NCBI RefSeq assembly: GCF_006443685.1
Contig: NZ_VFYP01000001.1
Coordinates: 1,054,001 to 1,118,000, forward strand
Source of the DNA: Rhizobium glycinendophyticum
GTDB lineage: Bacteria > Pseudomonadota > Alphaproteobacteria > Rhizobiales > Rhizobiaceae
Direction of reading: 5' to 3'
DNA: 64,000 nt
In this document: piece after piece, positions 35,815 through 45,070 of the stretch
How the letters are laid out: the number at the start of each line of letters is the position of its first letter
Numbering within the stretch: the stretch's first letter is position 1
The notes under the pieces: generated by a model
The model's database searches: none
What the model was told of the DNA's origin: nothing
Seen by the model: only the letters and a program-made list of their open reading frames with translations
Program-made: the position numbers and the translations under genes

Positions 35815-37617
35815 ATGGCATTGGGGGCGGTCGAAGAGGGCGCAGTTGTGCGCCGGTTCGCCAACGATCAACTGCTGACACTGGCGAAGCTGGTTGTCGA
35901 AAATGCCCTCCAGCCGATAGTCGAAGTCGGCACCGGCGCCGTCTTCGGTTATGAGAGCCTGCTGCGCGGCCATGATCGCCTCGGCTTTCAGAGCCCGCTC
36001 GATCTTCTCGATCAGGCCGCCGAAACCGGCCATCTGCTCGCCCTCGAACAGATGGTTGCCAGCCGCGCACTGGCCAAGTTCGCCACCTTGCCGGATCGTG
36101 CCGGTGCAACCCTTTTTCTCAATCTTGATGTCCGGCTGATCCCCGAGGGCAATGCGCTCGTCGACACACTGCTCGACCAGCTGCGCAAGGCGCAGATCCC
36201 GCCATCCTCTGTCTGCTTCGAACTCTCCGAGCGCTTCGACAACACCCGTGTGCCGGAATTCGCCGCCCTGGTCGAGCGCCTGCGCCGCTCCGGCTTCAAG
36301 CTCGCCATCGACGATTTTGGGGTCGGTCATGGCGAGATGAAGCTGCTCTGCGATTTCCCCGTTGATTATGTGAAAGTCGACCGTCACTTCATCTCGGGCC
36401 TCGACAGCAATCCGCGCAAGCGCCATCTGGTCAAGAACATCGTCAATTTCTGCCATGTGCTCGGCGTGCGCGTCATTGCCGAGGGCATCGAGACCGAGGG
36501 AGAATTCATCGCCTGCCGGGAATTCGGCGTCGATCTTGTCCAGGGCTGGTTCATCGCCCGCCCGACCACGCTGACATCAGAGCTGAAAAGCGCGTTTCCG
36601 CATCTTCAGGATGTCGGCAAGGTCCGCCGCTCCACCCAGTCGCTCGACGAGATCCTCATCCGCCGCCAGATCGAAACCCTGCCGACAGTCTACGAACACG
36701 AAAACATCGAACATGTCTTCGATCTCTTCCGCCGCAATCCCGGCCAGACCTTCTTCCCCGTCCTGAACGCCAATGGCGAGCCGCGCGGCATCATCAACGA
36801 GCGCCATCTGAAGGAATACATCTATCAGCCCTTCGGCCGCGACCTGTTGAAGAACAAGCTCTACGAACGTTCGATCTCGCAATTCGTCGACCGCGCCCCG
36901 ATCGTCGGTCTCGATGCCGATGCCGAGCGCCTGATGACGATCTTCGCCAATATGGAAGGCTCCGACTGCGTCATCCTGACGGAAAACATGCGTTATGCCG
37001 GCATCGTCTCCGCCGCCTCGCTGATCCGCATCATCAACGAGAAGCAACTGAAGACCGCCCAGGACCAGAACCCGCTGACCGGACTTCCGGGTAACCGCGC
37101 CATCGGCGATTTCATCCAGGACGCAGCCCGCGACGGTGATGCATCGCGCTTCTTCTGCTATTGCGACTTCGACCACTTCAAGCCGTTCAACGACCACTAC
37201 GGCTTCCACCACGGCGACCACGCCATTTCGCTCTTTGCCGCCCTCCTGCGTCGCTACTTCTTCTCCGAAGGGGATTTCCTTGGCCATGTCGGCGGCGACG
37301 ATTTTTTCATCGGCGTGACCGACTGGACCCGAGAGGAACTGACCGAAATTCTCGACCGCCTGCTCTCGGATTTCCATGACGACGTGATCGACCTCTATTC
37401 CGAAGCCGACCGCCAGGCCGGCCGCATCAAGGGTCTCGATCGCCAGGGCTTGGTGCGCGATTTCCCATTGATGCGCTGCTCGATCGGCGTCATCGAACTG
37501 CCCCCCGGCCTCGTCATCGACGACGTCAACCGCATCAGCGCCGAGATCGCCGAATTGAAGAAGCAGGCGAAGGAAAGCGAGGAGGGGCTGGTGATCGGGG
37601 TGTTTGGGGCAGCGTGA
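35815..37617 (+). CDS. EAL-CBS-GGDEF cyclic-di-GMP protein
   Basis: 600 residues from ATG 35815 (GGAG eight bases upstream; a TTG at 35758 is weaker). The EAL domain (about 25-255) keeps the catalytic set: E47 (ESL), N103, E136, D166-D167, K187, E223 and Q243. A paired CBS module follows at about 285-410. The C-terminal GGDEF domain (about 415-595) has GGDDF at 493-497, so its synthase activity is doubtful. The expected role is cyclic-di-GMP hydrolysis tuned by nucleotide binding to CBS. No membrane segments. Confidence 0.9.
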   Translation: MALGAVEEGAVVRRFANDQLLTLAKLVVENALQPIVEVGTGAVFGYESLLRGHDRLGFQSPLDLLDQAAETGHLLALEQMVASRALAKFATLPDRAGATLFLNLDVRLIPEGNALVDTLLDQLRKAQIPPSSVCFELSERFDNTRVPEFAALVERLRRSGFKLAIDDFGVGHGEMKLLCDFPVDYVKVDRHFISGLDSNPRKRHLVKNIVNFCHVLGVRVIAEGIETEGEFIACREFGVDLVQGWFIARPTTLTSELKSAFPHLQDVGKVRRSTQSLDEILIRRQIETLPTVYEHENIEHVFDLFRRNPGQTFFPVLNANGEPRGIINERHLKEYIYQPFGRDLLKNKLYERSISQFVDRAPIVGLDADAERLMTIFANMEGSDCVILTENMRYAGIVSAASLIRIINEKQLKTAQDQNPLTGLPGNRAIGDFIQDAARDGDASRFFCYCDFDHFKPFNDHYGFHHGDHAISLFAALLRRYFFSEGDFLGHVGGDDFFIGVTDWTREELTEILDRLLSDFHDDVIDLYSEADRQAGRIKGLDRQGLVRDFPLMRCSIGVIELPPGLVIDDVNRISAEIAELKKQAKESEEGLVIGVFGAA

Positions 37618-37694
37618 GGAGGGGGCGTGCCGGCTAGACCGCCGATAAATGAGCTCACGCGCAGTAATGCATAAAACGCCGTCCGCTAAAACGA

Positions 37695-37767
37695 CCAAAG
37701 CCACCCGTGCGGGTGGCTTGGCTTATGAGTCTCCTTTCGGAGAGACGGCGACCTTTCGGCCCCGCAT
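37695..37767 (-). ncRNA. Train of three hairpins downstream of the PemK-like gene
   Basis: On the minus strand, starting 57 bases after the pemK-like stop: GGCC-GAAA-GGTC (37750-37761), TCTCC-GAAA-GGAGA (37730-37743), then AGCCACCC-GCAC-GGGTGGCT (37699-37718) followed by TTGG. Two stems carry GNRA tetraloops. The last can be a terminator, though the T-run is poor. This is most simply the structured 3' UTR of the toxin mRNA; a separate RNA is possible. Confidence 0.45.
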
Positions 37768-37823
37768 GTCTGATTTTTATACTGCTCGTGCGGTGTTCCG
37801 TCAAGCAAGAGGGACCTACGGCC

Positions 37824-38339
37824 TCATCGAGCCGGCTTCTCCTCTATCCTTATCGTGATCGTGTCCATCGTCTCGGCAAGGGAACCAGACGGTGTCTCCA
37901 CGGTCCTGGTCGTCTCTACCTCTGTCACAGTCACAATGGGGGCAGACACCCAGCCGGCGATGGTGGCGTGAGCTTTCCGCAGGATAGCCGTCAACTCGTC
38001 TCCCTTCACCCTCGGTGGTGTGGTGGACACGTTGTCGAGACGACTGGTCGCGATCGTCGTCAGGTGGTCGCAAATGACCCAAGTACGCTTGTTATCGATC
38101 TTGCTTTGCACCTCGGCGCTCAACTCTATCGCGTTGATGTTGGACGCGTTGTCCTCGTCCGTCGTCATCGGAAGAATGGTCACTTTGCCGTGCAGGGTGG
38201 CGTTTCGGCTCACCCCGATCACGGGCCTTTTCTTCCAGAACTCGGGGATGTGGATTACCCCTTCGGGATGAAAGTCACACCAGTATATATTGCCGACCTT
38301 TGGTGCGGCCTTGATCCGGATCGGATATCTTGTAGCCAC
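37824..38339 (-). CDS. PemK/MazF-family toxin-like protein, orphan
   Basis: 171 residues from GTG 38339, which is preceded by GAGGGG. The PemK core is seen as KVGNIYWCDFHP, KKRPVIGVSRN, KVTILPMTTD and WVICDHLTTIATSRL. The C-terminal 45 residues (VSAPIVTVTEVETTRTVETPSG...) extend beyond a minimal MazF. MazF-like proteins cut RNA. There is no antitoxin in the 291-base spacer upstream (38340-38630) or downstream, so it is an orphan or is counteracted from elsewhere. GC content of this locus is visibly lower than its neighbours. Confidence 0.75.
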   Translation of the reverse strand: MATRYPIRIKAAPKVGNIYWCDFHPEGVIHIPEFWKKRPVIGVSRNATLHGKVTILPMTTDEDNASNINAIELSAEVQSKIDNKRTWVICDHLTTIATSRLDNVSTTPPRVKGDELTAILRKAHATIAGWVSAPIVTVTEVETTRTVETPSGSLAETMDTITIRIEEKPAR

Positions 38340-38541
38340 GCTTCTGCGCCCCTCAACGTGGCATTCAGCGAGCTGGATATGGCGATTTACTCGCAGTATC
38401 CGGGTCTCGTCGTCTGCCCAGCCCCAACGGAAGCTACCGCAACTGACTCAAGGTGGCCATACGTTGGGTGAAAGCTGTGCTCGAAGCATCCTTGGGTTGC
38501 TCAATTGCGGTCTTTCTGGAGGCGTTTACCCGGCCTGATTA

Positions 38542-38569
38542 TTGTGGCTGAAGGGGTTTGCACTATAAT
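38542..38569 (+). promoter_or_regulatory. Sigma-70-type promoter of the GNAT gene
   Basis: TTGTGG (38542-38547) and a perfect TATAAT (38564-38569) are spaced by 16 bases, 61 bases before the GNAT start. The rest of the 38340-38630 spacer shows nothing else I can assign. Confidence 0.5.
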
Positions 38570-38630
38570 CGGCTTGCTCGACCCACTGCTTGGCCGGACG
38601 TGAAGAAGAAGCTACCGCCAAAGGCCATTC

Positions 38631-39104
38631 ATGCAGATCATCTTCGCCATGGAACCACCCGATCAACCCGCCATCGCGACCCTGCTTGCTCTCTCCGACG
38701 CCGTCGCCGCACGTCTCTATCCGGGCGCCTTTCGGCAGCCCCTGAACCCCGCCACCCTATCGCGCCCCGGCATCACCCTCTTCGTCGCCCGTGACACGAA
38801 AGGCCGAGCCCTCGGCTGTGCGGCCCTCCTTGATCTTGGCGATGGCACCGCGGAACTCAAGCGCATGATCGTCGACCCTGATCATGCGGGGCAGGGCGTC
38901 GGCCGCCATCTCGTCGCCGCCATTCTCCAATCCGCCCGGCAGCGCGCCATCCGCGCCGTGCTCCTCGAAGTCGGTATCCGCAATGTCGAGGCGCGCCGCC
39001 TTTACGAACGTGCCGGTTTCCGCAATCGCGGCCCCTTCGGCCGCTACGAACATACCCCAATCGCCACCTTCATGGAATGCACCCTCGCGCCGCAGCCGGA
39101 CTGA
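38631..39104 (+). CDS. GNAT-family N-acetyltransferase
   Basis: 157 residues. The acetyl-CoA pyrophosphate loop is VDPDHAGQGVGRHLV (Q/R-x-x-G-x-G/A type) after LKRMIV, followed by LEVGIRNVEARRLYERAGF and a C-terminal FMEC. The layout fits small-molecule or amino-acid acetyltransferases related to YhbS/ElaA-like groups. Substrate unknown. Monocistronic with its own promoter. Confidence 0.9.
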   Translation: MQIIFAMEPPDQPAIATLLALSDAVAARLYPGAFRQPLNPATLSRPGITLFVARDTKGRALGCAALLDLGDGTAELKRMIVDPDHAGQGVGRHLVAAILQSARQRAIRAVLLEVGIRNVEARRLYERAGFRNRGPFGRYEHTPIATFMECTLAPQPD

Positions 39105-39215
39105 TCCCGATCGCCACCATTTGTCGCGGGCGGCAAAGGGCCTCCTTTTCATCGCATTTGAGAGGCTCTATGCCGGACCATCCTGCCTCTGTCATGTCTC
39201 CCAGGAGTGCCGATC

Positions 39216-40235
39216 ATGTCCCAGCCCGCGACCTCGTCTCTGCCGTCCACCATGCGTTACGTCGATCTCCCCGCCCATGGCGGCCCGGAGGTGATGCGGC
39301 TCGCGACCGGCCCCCTGCCGCAGCCGCGCCCCGGCGAAATCCTGGTCCGGGTCGAGGCGGCGGGCGTCAATCGTCCGGATGTCGCCCAGCGCCAGGGCAC
39401 CTATCCGCCGCCGAAGGATGCGAGCCCCGTGCTCGGGCTCGAGATTGCAGGCGAAGTGGTGGCTCTCGGCGAAGGCGTCACCGACGTTGAGATCGGCGCC
39501 CATATCTGCGCGCTCGCCAATGGCGGCGGTTATGCCGAATATTGCACGGTCCCCGCCACTCAGGCGCTGACCTTCCCCAAGGGCTATGACGCGGTCAAGG
39601 CGGCGGCCCTGCCGGAAACCTTCTTCACCGTCTGGGCCAATCTCTTCCAGATGGCAGGCCTGACGGAAGGCGAGACCGTCCTCATCCATGGCGGCTCCTC
39701 GGGCATCGGCACCACCGCCATCCAACTGGCCAAGGCTTTCGGCGCAACCGTCTACACCACCGCAGGTTCGGCGGAAAAATGCGCCGCCTGCATGGATCTC
39801 GGCGCGGCAAGAGCGATCAATTACAAGGCCGAGGATTTCGTCGAGATCATTAAGGAGGAAACCGGCGGCAAGGGAGTCGATGTCATCCTCGATATGATCG
39901 GGGCTTCCTATTTCGACCGCAACCTGCAGATCCTCGCGAAAGACGGCTGCCTCTCGATCATCGCCTTCCTCGGCGGCTCGACCGTCGAAAAGGCCAATCT
40001 CGCCCCGATCATGGTCAAGCGCCTGACCGTCACCGGCTCCACCATGCGCCCGCGCACGGCGGAGGAAAAACGCGCCATCCGCGATGAACTGCTGGCTGAA
40101 GTCTGGCCGCTGATCGAAAGCGGCGAAGTCGCCCCGGTCATCCACGCGGTCCTGCCCTTCGATCAGGTCGTCGAGGCGCACCGGCTGATGGAAAGCTCTG
40201 AACATATCGGCAAGATCGTCTTGAAACTGGGGTGA
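39216..40235 (+). CDS. NAD(P)H-quinone oxidoreductase (zinc-independent MDR family)
   Basis: 339 residues of the quinone-oxidoreductase branch of medium-chain dehydrogenases, closest in pattern to PIG3-type enzymes: [29 protein letters not shown], the NADPH fold [21 protein letters not shown], and C-terminal [24 protein letters not shown]. No catalytic zinc ligands. It reduces quinones, likely in detoxification. ATG 39216 follows AGGAG by nine bases; a GTG three codons earlier is in frame but lacks spacing. Confidence 0.92.
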   Translation: MSQPATSSLPSTMRYVDLPAHGGPEVMRLATGPLPQPRPGEILVRVEAAGVNRPDVAQRQGTYPPPKDASPVLGLEIAGEVVALGEGVTDVEIGAHICALANGGGYAEYCTVPATQALTFPKGYDAVKAAALPETFFTVWANLFQMAGLTEGETVLIHGGSSGIGTTAIQLAKAFGATVYTTAGSAEKCAACMDLGAARAINYKAEDFVEIIKEETGGKGVDVILDMIGASYFDRNLQILAKDGCLSIIAFLGGSTVEKANLAPIMVKRLTVTGSTMRPRTAEEKRAIRDELLAEVWPLIESGEVAPVIHAVLPFDQVVEAHRLMESSEHIGKIVLKLG

Positions 40236-40277
40236 GGCGGGCGGCGCTGCAGACCGCCGGTCGCTTGACCAGCGCCG

Positions 40278-41435
40278 TCATGCCGCGGCGAAGAACTTCC
40301 CGAGGTTCGCCGTCGCCGGCATTTCGCGGTCGATCCCGCCGCCGTTTCGCTTGGCGCGGTAGGAGGCCTTGTCTGCCGTGACCATCATCTGGTCCAGATC
40401 CACAGATCCGCAAAGGGCCATCGTATAACCCAGGCTGATGCCGATGCGGATCTCCGTACCGGCAAGCGGGTAGGGCGCGCCGAGAAGGGCCACGATCCGG
40501 CGCGCCAGAGCGTCGGCATGGACGGGGTCGCGCACAGTGGGTTGAAGGATGACGAACTCGTCCCCGCCGATCCGTACCGCGATCTCGGGATGCTCCAGAG
40601 TGTCCCGCAGCCGCTCTGCAATCGCCCTCAGCAAGGCATCGCCCACCGCGTGCCCGAAGCGATCATTGATCTCCTTGAAGCCGTCGAGGTCGAAGCAGTG
40701 TACGCAGGTGAGCACATCGTCGGCCCTGCCAAGGGCCAGATAGGCCTCGCTCAGCGCCGTGCGGTTCAAAAGCCCTGTCAGCGGATCGTGCCGGGCCTGA
40801 TGCTCCATCTCAAGAAAGAGGCGGATTTGCCTGACGGTCGTGCGATAGACATGCAGCATGCTCTGCATTGCAGCGACGAGGAAGATCACCGCCAGCAGAC
40901 CCATGATCCAGTGGGCCGTATCGCCATAAACCAGGATCGCGACAGAGGCCGGCAAAGCGGCAAGCAGGATCGCGGTCGCCGCGATCAACGGCCGAACGGA
41001 GATCCTCACCGTCACCCCGGCGCAGTATCCGAAGGTCAGGGCCGCGGCGAGCATGTGGACCGAGAGGTCCCGGTAGGAAAAGGCTATGGTGGCGATGATC
41101 CCCACGCAGGCCGCAATGACAAAGATGAAAAGCCCCTGCACCTTTTCCCAGTAGGCCGCATCCGCAACCGTCGAGCGTTTCCTGGCATCCGCGCGTCGAT
41201 GAGCCAGGGAAACCGCGATCTTGCCAAGGGAGGCGATGGCCCCGCCGATGGTGGCCATCAACAGCGGCGTATTGCCAAGGCTTTGATGGGCGAACAGCCC
41301 GACGGCAAGGATCGTGATCCCCATGATCGTCGTCGGGGTCAGCGTCGAGTGCAGCTCCGACACGAGCGTCTTGAACACCTCGTCCGTCTCTCTGTAGCGC
41401 ACGCCAAAACCCTCACGCGGATGAGTAGGGGTCAT
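40278..41435 (-). CDS. Membrane-bound diguanylate cyclase
   Basis: 385 residues. Five or six transmembrane helices lie at about 37-195 (TTIMGITILAVGLF, LFIFVIAACVGIIATIAF, IAATAILLAALPASVAILVY, IMGLLAVIFLVAAM). The GGDEF domain (about 210-375) has DPLTGLLNR and an intact RIGGDEF at 290-294, so cyclic-di-GMP synthesis is expected. No RxxD inhibitory site is seen at the usual position. No known sensory domain beyond the membrane part. It is convergent with the quinone oxidoreductase. Confidence 0.9.
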   Translation of the reverse strand: MTPTHPREGFGVRYRETDEVFKTLVSELHSTLTPTTIMGITILAVGLFAHQSLGNTPLLMATIGGAIASLGKIAVSLAHRRADARKRSTVADAAYWEKVQGLFIFVIAACVGIIATIAFSYRDLSVHMLAAALTFGYCAGVTVRISVRPLIAATAILLAALPASVAILVYGDTAHWIMGLLAVIFLVAAMQSMLHVYRTTVRQIRLFLEMEHQARHDPLTGLLNRTALSEAYLALGRADDVLTCVHCFDLDGFKEINDRFGHAVGDALLRAIAERLRDTLEHPEIAVRIGGDEFVILQPTVRDPVHADALARRIVALLGAPYPLAGTEIRIGISLGYTMALCGSVDLDQMMVTADKASYRAKRNGGGIDREMPATANLGKFFAAA

Positions 41436-41702
41436 CGAGGCCCCGGAACTGAGCGGATAATAGGGCGAGGGAGCTTAAGATTCGGTCAGGCCCAACGACG
41501 AAATCTGGTATCTAGATGGACGATGGCGTGTCGCGGGGGAGGCTGGTTTGGTCGGTCGTTCGACCACATGGTGGAGACGCGCCGGCGGATGGAGAATTTG
41601 CGGAAGGTTGTGTTGAAGATGGCGGTCGGAACGACGCACCCCCGCTATCCGGACGCGAAATTCTCTATCAGTATGTCACCCCGATCTCATCAGGAGCTGC
41701 GC

Positions 41703-42284
41703 GTGCAAAATTTGACAAATGGCCAGTGGCTGAACAGACCGCCAAGCGTCTCGGTTACGGATGACGAGCTGTGCATCACGACCGGCGCGAACACCGATTT
41801 CTGGCGCGAGACACACTATGGATTTGTCCGCGATACCGGGCATTTCTACGCCTTCGGGTCCGCCGATGGCTTCACTGCCCAGGTCCGCGTTCAAGCGCAA
41901 TTCCAGCACCTCTACGACCAAGCGGGTCTCATGGTGCGGATCGACGAAAGTCGCTGGGTCAAGACGGGGATCGAGTTTTCCGACGGTCATGGACTGCTCG
42001 GTAGCGTATTGACCGATGGGGCATCGGACTGGGCAACGGGGCCGTTTGCAGGCGATCCATCGGATTTCTGGGTAAGGGTAACGGTCCAGGGCGGAGTATT
42101 AAGAATACAGGCATCTAGCGACGGCAGAGCTTGGCCACTGGTGCGTCTAAGCCCGTTCCCGAAATCGGAAACATATCTCGTCGGTCCGATGTGCTGTACG
42201 CCGGAACGGTCCGGTTTGCAGGTGCGGTTTACACAATGGCGCCTTGGCCCGGCCCTGGGAAAAGACCTCCACGATCTAAGTTAG
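41703..42284 (+). CDS. DUF1349 protein (concanavalin-like fold)
   Basis: 193 residues from GTG 41703, which has CAGGAG seven bases upstream. The DUF1349 pattern is clear: QWLNRPPSVSV near the start, TDFWRETHYGFVRDTGHFY, DQAGLMVRIDESRWVKTGIE, and DFWVRVTVQGGVLRIQASSDG. Members adopt a jelly-roll fold; the role is unproven, sometimes annotated as enolase regulation. The open frame extends far upstream but is opposite the diguanylate cyclase and non-coding there. In-frame ATGs at 41589, 41619 and 41673 are alternatives. GC is lower than its neighbours. Confidence 0.8.
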   Translation: MQNLTNGQWLNRPPSVSVTDDELCITTGANTDFWRETHYGFVRDTGHFYAFGSADGFTAQVRVQAQFQHLYDQAGLMVRIDESRWVKTGIEFSDGHGLLGSVLTDGASDWATGPFAGDPSDFWVRVTVQGGVLRIQASSDGRAWPLVRLSPFPKSETYLVGPMCCTPERSGLQVRFTQWRLGPALGKDLHDLS

Positions 42285-42418
42285 CCCTTCAGGCGCGGCT
42301 TGATATCTTTGCGCTCGGACTGCCGTCCCCTCTTGGCAACCTTTCCGCACGTTCATCAGCCTTGATTCCGCCCCCTTCTTAAGCGCTTGTTAACGCTTCT
42401 TATCGGCTGGAGGTCTTC

Positions 42419-43726
42419 ATGGCGCTTGGCGCTTCGCATCGTCTGCAGGATGGCGTCTTAGCCGTCGAAACCATGACCCGCTTTGCGCTCGCCGTGCTGG
42501 CGCTCGCCTCCGGCGTCTATACCTATCTCGGTGTGCGCAGCATTCTCGACGGTTCGGCCACATCAGTCTTCTTCGCCGCGATCATCTATTCGGTCTCCGT
42601 TTCGGTCGCCATCTATGCCTTCTGGTCCTACATGGCGCGCTTTTATCCGCATGTGACGGGCCCGGCGGCGCGTGGCGCGATGCTCGGCGTCATGGCGCTC
42701 GGCTGCGCCATGATCATCGCCATGTCGAGCTGGCTGAATGCGGCGGCTCTTGCCGGTTCGGCAGCACTCGAACAGCATCTCGCCGAAACGGTGGAGGATT
42801 ACACCGCCGACCTTGACCAGGCCCATCAGAACGCGCTCGCCGCGCAAAGCCTGCTGCCCGATATCCAGCGCACCTCCGAACGCTTCGCCCGGCTCGCCGA
42901 AGACGAACGCCAGAACGGCGCGTTGACCGGCACCACCGGCTCCGGCAGCGTCGTACAGCTGCTCAGCCAGATGTCCGCCCAGCTGAAGGAGCTGGAAACC
43001 GGCATCACCGCCTCGCGCGAACGGGTCACGACCCTCTTCGATCAGGGCCGCGGCCACCTCGAAACCATGCGCAAGCTCGTCTCCGCCCCCGGTGCCATCG
43101 CGCCGCGCAGCGACGAGTTTTCAGCAGAAGTCGTGGCGCTCTCGGGCGTCATCACCTCGCTGGAACAGACCTCGATCGCCCCCTCGGTCAAGCGCGCGGC
43201 GGAAGACCTCTCGCTCGGCTTCATCGCCCCGGTCGCGGATGGCCAGGCGGCGGATCTCGCGAACCGCCAGGATCAGGTCATGCAGACCATCCGCGCCTCC
43301 GTTACCGCCCAGTCGCAGGTCCTGTCGCAGGCGGCAGACGACATTCTGGCACGCGAACCCGTGGCCGAGCGCCGCTTCGTGCCACTGTCATCCGCCGAAG
43401 CCGTGTTGCGCTATGCCGCCGATTTCATTCCCGCCTGGGCCGGCGCGATTTCCATCGATCTTCTGCCCGCCGTTCTCGTCTTCATCCTCGCCGTCGTGCA
43501 TGGCGCGATCCGCCGCCAGGAAGAGCGTTTGCCCTTCGCCCAGCGCATCACCGCCGCCGAGCTTCTGGAAGCGCTCGAAGTCCAGCGCGCGATCAGCAGC
43601 CGGGGGATTGATGTCGAGCAGGCTCTCGATGCGGCCGAGGCTGAGGAGGGACGGGAGCGGACGGCGCCCAACATCACCAGCCTCGACATGGCGGCAAAGA
43701 CGCCGCGCAAGGGGCCGCCCGCGTGA
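42419..43726 (+). CDS. Inner-membrane protein with long periplasmic coiled coil, unknown function
   Basis: 435 residues. Three helices at the N-terminus (FALAVLALASGVYTYLGV, FFAAIIYSVSVSVAIYAFW, MLGVMALGCAMIIAMSSWL) are followed by about 230 residues rich in heptads (LDQAHQNALAAQ..., LLSQMSAQLKELETGI), then a fourth helix (LLPAVLVFILAVVHGAI) and a cytoplasmic tail. Topology puts the coiled coil on one side of the membrane with both ends anchored. GGAGG precedes the ATG. Its end overlaps the 43723 gene (GTGA), so the two proteins are made together. Confidence 0.75.
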   Translation: MALGASHRLQDGVLAVETMTRFALAVLALASGVYTYLGVRSILDGSATSVFFAAIIYSVSVSVAIYAFWSYMARFYPHVTGPAARGAMLGVMALGCAMIIAMSSWLNAAALAGSAALEQHLAETVEDYTADLDQAHQNALAAQSLLPDIQRTSERFARLAEDERQNGALTGTTGSGSVVQLLSQMSAQLKELETGITASRERVTTLFDQGRGHLETMRKLVSAPGAIAPRSDEFSAEVVALSGVITSLEQTSIAPSVKRAAEDLSLGFIAPVADGQAADLANRQDQVMQTIRASVTAQSQVLSQAADDILAREPVAERRFVPLSSAEAVLRYAADFIPAWAGAISIDLLPAVLVFILAVVHGAIRRQEERLPFAQRITAAELLEALEVQRAISSRGIDVEQALDAAEAEEGRERTAPNITSLDMAAKTPRKGPPA

Positions 43727-44529
43727 GACCCGCCGCTCTCTTTCCGCGCCTGAGAGACGCCTTTCTCACCGTCGATGACGGCCTCCTGATGCGCGGTGCC
43801 TTCTTCGGCCTGCTCGCCGCCGCCGGGGCCTTTCTCTTCGTCGACATCAGGGAAATGAGTCTCGAAAACGCAAGCCTTCCCGGCCATGACCCGATGATCA
43901 CGGACGCACCCGTGCTGCCCCCGGCGCTGACGGACGGCGTGCCCCAGGCGCCGCCGGTCGAGCCGGAAAGCGCGCCCGAGGTGCTGCGCCAGCCCATGCG
44001 CTTCGACCTGCAGCCCGGCGGGCTCTTGAAGGCCGAGGGTTCGATCGATCTCGGCGCTGCCGATCGCTTCGCAGCCGAGATTGCCGCGCGCGGCGAATAT
44101 GTGAAGGCCGTCTCGCTCAATTCCCCCGGCGGCTCGGTGGAGGATGCGCTCGCCATGTCGAAGCTGATCCGCGAAAAGGGCCTCGACACGCGCGTGGCAA
44201 CAAAGGCACTCTGTGCCTCCTCCTGCCCGCTGGTCTTCGCCGGCGGCGTCGCCCGCGAGGCGGCGGAAAATGCCATTCTCGGCGTGCATCAGGTGTTCAA
44301 CGGCAACGGCGATCAGCGACCCTCGCCGGAACAGGCCATGTCGGAGGCCCAGCGCACAACCGCCCGCATTGCCCGCCATCTCGACGAGATGGGCATCGCC
44401 GACGGTCTCTGGATCCACGCACTGGAAACGCCGCCCGACCGGCTCTATTACCTGACGCCGCAGGAAATGGCCGATTTCAAGCTGGTGACGACCCCCGTCG
44501 CCACAGCCAAGAAGACGGTGAAGAAATGA
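43723..44529 (+). CDS. ClpP/crotonase-fold membrane-anchored protein (COG3904-like)
   Basis: 268 residues from GTG 43723. One N-terminal membrane anchor (LLMRGAFFGLLAAAGAFLFV), a Pro-rich linker, and a ClpP/SppA-like domain: EIAARGEYVKAVSLNSPGGSVEDALAMS supplies the oxyanion-type SPGGS loop, and TKALCASSCPLVFAGG carries the Ser equivalent to the ClpP nucleophile (ASSC). This is the COG3904 group, predicted periplasmic protein related to ClpP. It may be a signal-peptide-peptidase-like protease or an inactive relative. Translation coupled to the coiled-coil protein. Confidence 0.75.
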   Translation: MRPAALFPRLRDAFLTVDDGLLMRGAFFGLLAAAGAFLFVDIREMSLENASLPGHDPMITDAPVLPPALTDGVPQAPPVEPESAPEVLRQPMRFDLQPGGLLKAEGSIDLGAADRFAAEIAARGEYVKAVSLNSPGGSVEDALAMSKLIREKGLDTRVATKALCASSCPLVFAGGVAREAAENAILGVHQVFNGNGDQRPSPEQAMSEAQRTTARIARHLDEMGIADGLWIHALETPPDRLYYLTPQEMADFKLVTTPVATAKKTVKK

Positions 44530-44553
44530 CCGCCGCGCAAGGCGTGCAGCAGC

Positions 44554-44934
44554 TCACGCCTTCTGAGCGGGCAGGGACCGGGCCGTGAGCTTGTTGCCAT
44601 CCGGGTCGCGCAGATAGGCGACGAACTGCCCGTTCGGCCTGAGCGTCGGTGGGCTCTCGATCGACCTGCCGCCAGTCTCGACCCCGGCGTCGTGCCAGGC
44701 GCGCACGTGTTCGGGGCTATCGGCCAGGATGCCGATCGTCCCGCCATTGGCCGCCGTTGCCGGCTTGCCGTCGATCGGCGTGGTGATCATCAGCCGCCCG
44801 CCCTTGTGGCTGTAGATCAGCCGCCCCCGCGCGTCCGTTTCTCCCGGTTCTCCGCCCAGCGCCGCGAAGGTGGCGTCGTAGAAGCGCTTCGACCGCTCAA
44901 GGTCGTTGCTGCCAATCATGATATGGGTGAACAT
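44554..44934 (-). CDS. VOC-family (glyoxalase-like) protein
   Basis: 126 residues from ATG 44934, with GGAGACC upstream. The two beta-alpha-beta-beta-beta repeats begin FTHIMIGSNDLERSKRFYDATF and IGILADSPEHVRAWHDAG; metal ligands are likely H4 and the Glu/Asp near YLRDPDGNKL. Typical of small lactoylglutathione-lyase-like or resistance-type proteins. Substrate unknown. Convergent with the ClpP-like gene. Confidence 0.88.
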   Translation of the reverse strand: MFTHIMIGSNDLERSKRFYDATFAALGGEPGETDARGRLIYSHKGGRLMITTPIDGKPATAANGGTIGILADSPEHVRAWHDAGVETGGRSIESPPTLRPNGQFVAYLRDPDGNKLTARSLPAQKA

Positions 44935-45070
44935 GCTGGTCTCCGCGGACAAGGGGGCTCAAAGACAGGATCCGCAACCGCCGCAATGCCGGGCGGCTCG
45001 GGTTCATCCCGGACCGTTCCGGGTCGCGATCGATTGACAGGACCGCCGACAGTTCGGGTGTGGCGATAGC

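Noticed and set aside
37618..37823. Retron msr/msd-like element near the PemK gene
   Set aside because: Hairpins are present but there is no reverse transcriptase gene anywhere in the window.
40518..41702. 588-codon open frame merged with the DUF1349 gene
   Set aside because: Its first two thirds are antisense to the diguanylate cyclase; only the part from about 41703 is protein-like.
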